Assembly (NCBI RefSeq): GCF_947488835.1
Contig: NZ_CANLBK010000003.1
Location: forward strand, 1-64,000
Origin: an uncultured Marinobacter sp.
GTDB lineage: Bacteria > Pseudomonadota > Gammaproteobacteria > Pseudomonadales > Oleiphilaceae
Direction of reading: 5' to 3'
DNA: 64,000 nt
Positions 63,343-64,000 of the stretch are shown here, piece by piece. The first letter of the stretch is position 1. Every line of letters begins with the position of its first letter. A program made the translations under genes and the position numbers. The notes beneath the pieces were generated by a model. That model searched no databases, was not told the origin of the DNA, and was given only the letters and a program-made list of their open reading frames with translations.

Positions 63343-64000
63343 TTGAGCAAGCAACCAGTTGTAAACATCAACGCAAACCACCTCACTTTATTACTTATTC
63401 TCGCTTATTCCGGCACATTTATGGGCCGACAGATCATGTCAGTTATGATCGAGCCTATAAAAACTGAATTTCAGGCTAGTGATACGGTAATTGGAATCAT
63501 CGCTGGGTTGGCTTTTGCGGTTGTCTACGCAGCGTCCGGGCTATACGCCGGCAGGTTATCTGACCGGTTCAGCAGAACGCGAATCCTCGCCATCTGCCTA
63601 CTACTCTGGTCATTTGCAACTATTTTCAGCGGACTTGCCACGGGGCTCGTTATGCTTGCTTGCGGCAGAATGATCGTTGCCGCAATGGAGTCAGCAACAA
63701 CACCCGCCTCTCTTTCTTTGATTTCGGATCTTTACCCCCCGGCGAAGCGAGCAGCCCCCATCAGCCTCTATTCTGGCGCCCCCACAATATCGATTATTCT
63801 CGGTCTCAGCGTAGGAGCTTGGGTCATTGACAATTACGGCTGGCGCGCCGGCTTTTTCTTTTCTGCCGCCCCAATATTGGTCATGTCAGTTATCTTGCTA
63901 CTCACAGCGAAGGAACCAGAACGAGGAAAGTGGGAACCAAAAGGAAACCTCCAAGCCGAACACGGGTCGCTTCTCAATTCCTTGACGATTATTGTGAAAA
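63343..64000 (+). CDS. MFS transporter, 5' part, cut by right edge
   Basis: The frame is open from a stop at 63313-63315 to the window end, with no ATG until residue 27, so the most likely start is TTG at 63343, with a weak GAG upstream; 219 residues are visible. The start is within HLTLLLILAYSGTFMGRQIM, the first membrane helix, so the ATG at 63421 would remove part of it. Features of the major facilitator family: motif A-like AGRLSDRFSRTRIL between helices 2 and 3, later GWRAGFFFSAAPI and PAS..LISDLYPPAKRA. Six helices are seen. Likely an uptake or efflux carrier for a steroid or an organic acid, by position only. Confidence 0.82.
   Translation, partial: MSKQPVVNINANHLTLLLILAYSGTFMGRQIMSVMIEPIKTEFQASDTVIGIIAGLAFAVVYAASGLYAGRLSDRFSRTRILAICLLLWSFATIFSGLATGLVMLACGRMIVAAMESATTPASLSLISDLYPPAKRAAPISLYSGAPTISIILGLSVGAWVIDNYGWRAGFFFSAAPILVMSVILLLTAKEPERGKWEPKGNLQAEHGSLLNSLTIIVK

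Overview
The window looks like chromosome from a free-living, probably marine gammaproteobacterium with moderate GC. This is inferred from gene content: a TRAP transporter, PEP-CTERM remnants, a type I secretion system with giant adhesins, a 7TMR-DISM sensor kinase and a proteobacterial steroid-degradation cluster. Genus cannot be fixed from sequence alone. No rRNA, tRNA or CRISPR array was seen.

Layout. (1) 1-450: 3' end of an unrecognised gene entering from the left edge. (2) 693-6939: a catabolic module with a divergent promoter region. It has a TRAP transporter (dctP, dctQ, dctM; minus strand), then on the plus strand a MocR-type GntR/aminotransferase regulator, a DadA-like FAD amine/amino-acid oxidase and a RidA imine hydrolase. 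This reads as uptake and oxidation of an amino acid or amine, with RidA clearing the imine product. (3) 7154-8075: a junkyard of fragments: the C-terminus of a PEP-CTERM protein, a frameshifted IS3-family orfA, and the DNA-binding half of an OmpR-type response regulator. (4) 8118-32005, all minus strand: two tandem giant adhesins (2875 and 2345 aa), then a TPR-sulfotransferase, a TolC-like outer membrane protein, a LapB-like ABC exporter, an HlyD-like adaptor and an APS kinase (CysC). APS kinase makes PAPS, the donor a sulfotransferase needs, so the cluster encodes export of huge adhesins together with the means to sulfate something. (5) 32800-41186: a GAF-PAS-PAS-GGDEF-EAL protein, a TpsB C-terminal fragment, a decayed histidine kinase copy, an intact kinase/response-regulator pair, a hypothetical protein and a HigBA toxin-antitoxin module flanked by a 23-bp direct repeat. 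(6) 41506-43717: an atypical SDR and a LuxR-type regulator. (7) 43889-63064: a nearly complete set of enzymes for the last two steroid rings. These are FadD3-like ligase, IpdA/IpdB, IpdC, EchA20, FadE30, further acyl-CoA dehydrogenases, IpdF, FadA6, MaoC, thiolase and SDRs. Most lie in one 14-gene minus-strand operon. An MFS transporter runs off the right edge.

The main candidate for an undescribed system is the adhesin/type I secretion/sulfotransferase/APS kinase cluster. Its two substrates share an N-terminal module and a C-terminal domain without RTX nonapeptides, but differ by expansion of distinct internal repeats. Remnants of one kinase/regulator pair lie on either side of the cluster, which suggests past duplication, insertion or rearrangement.
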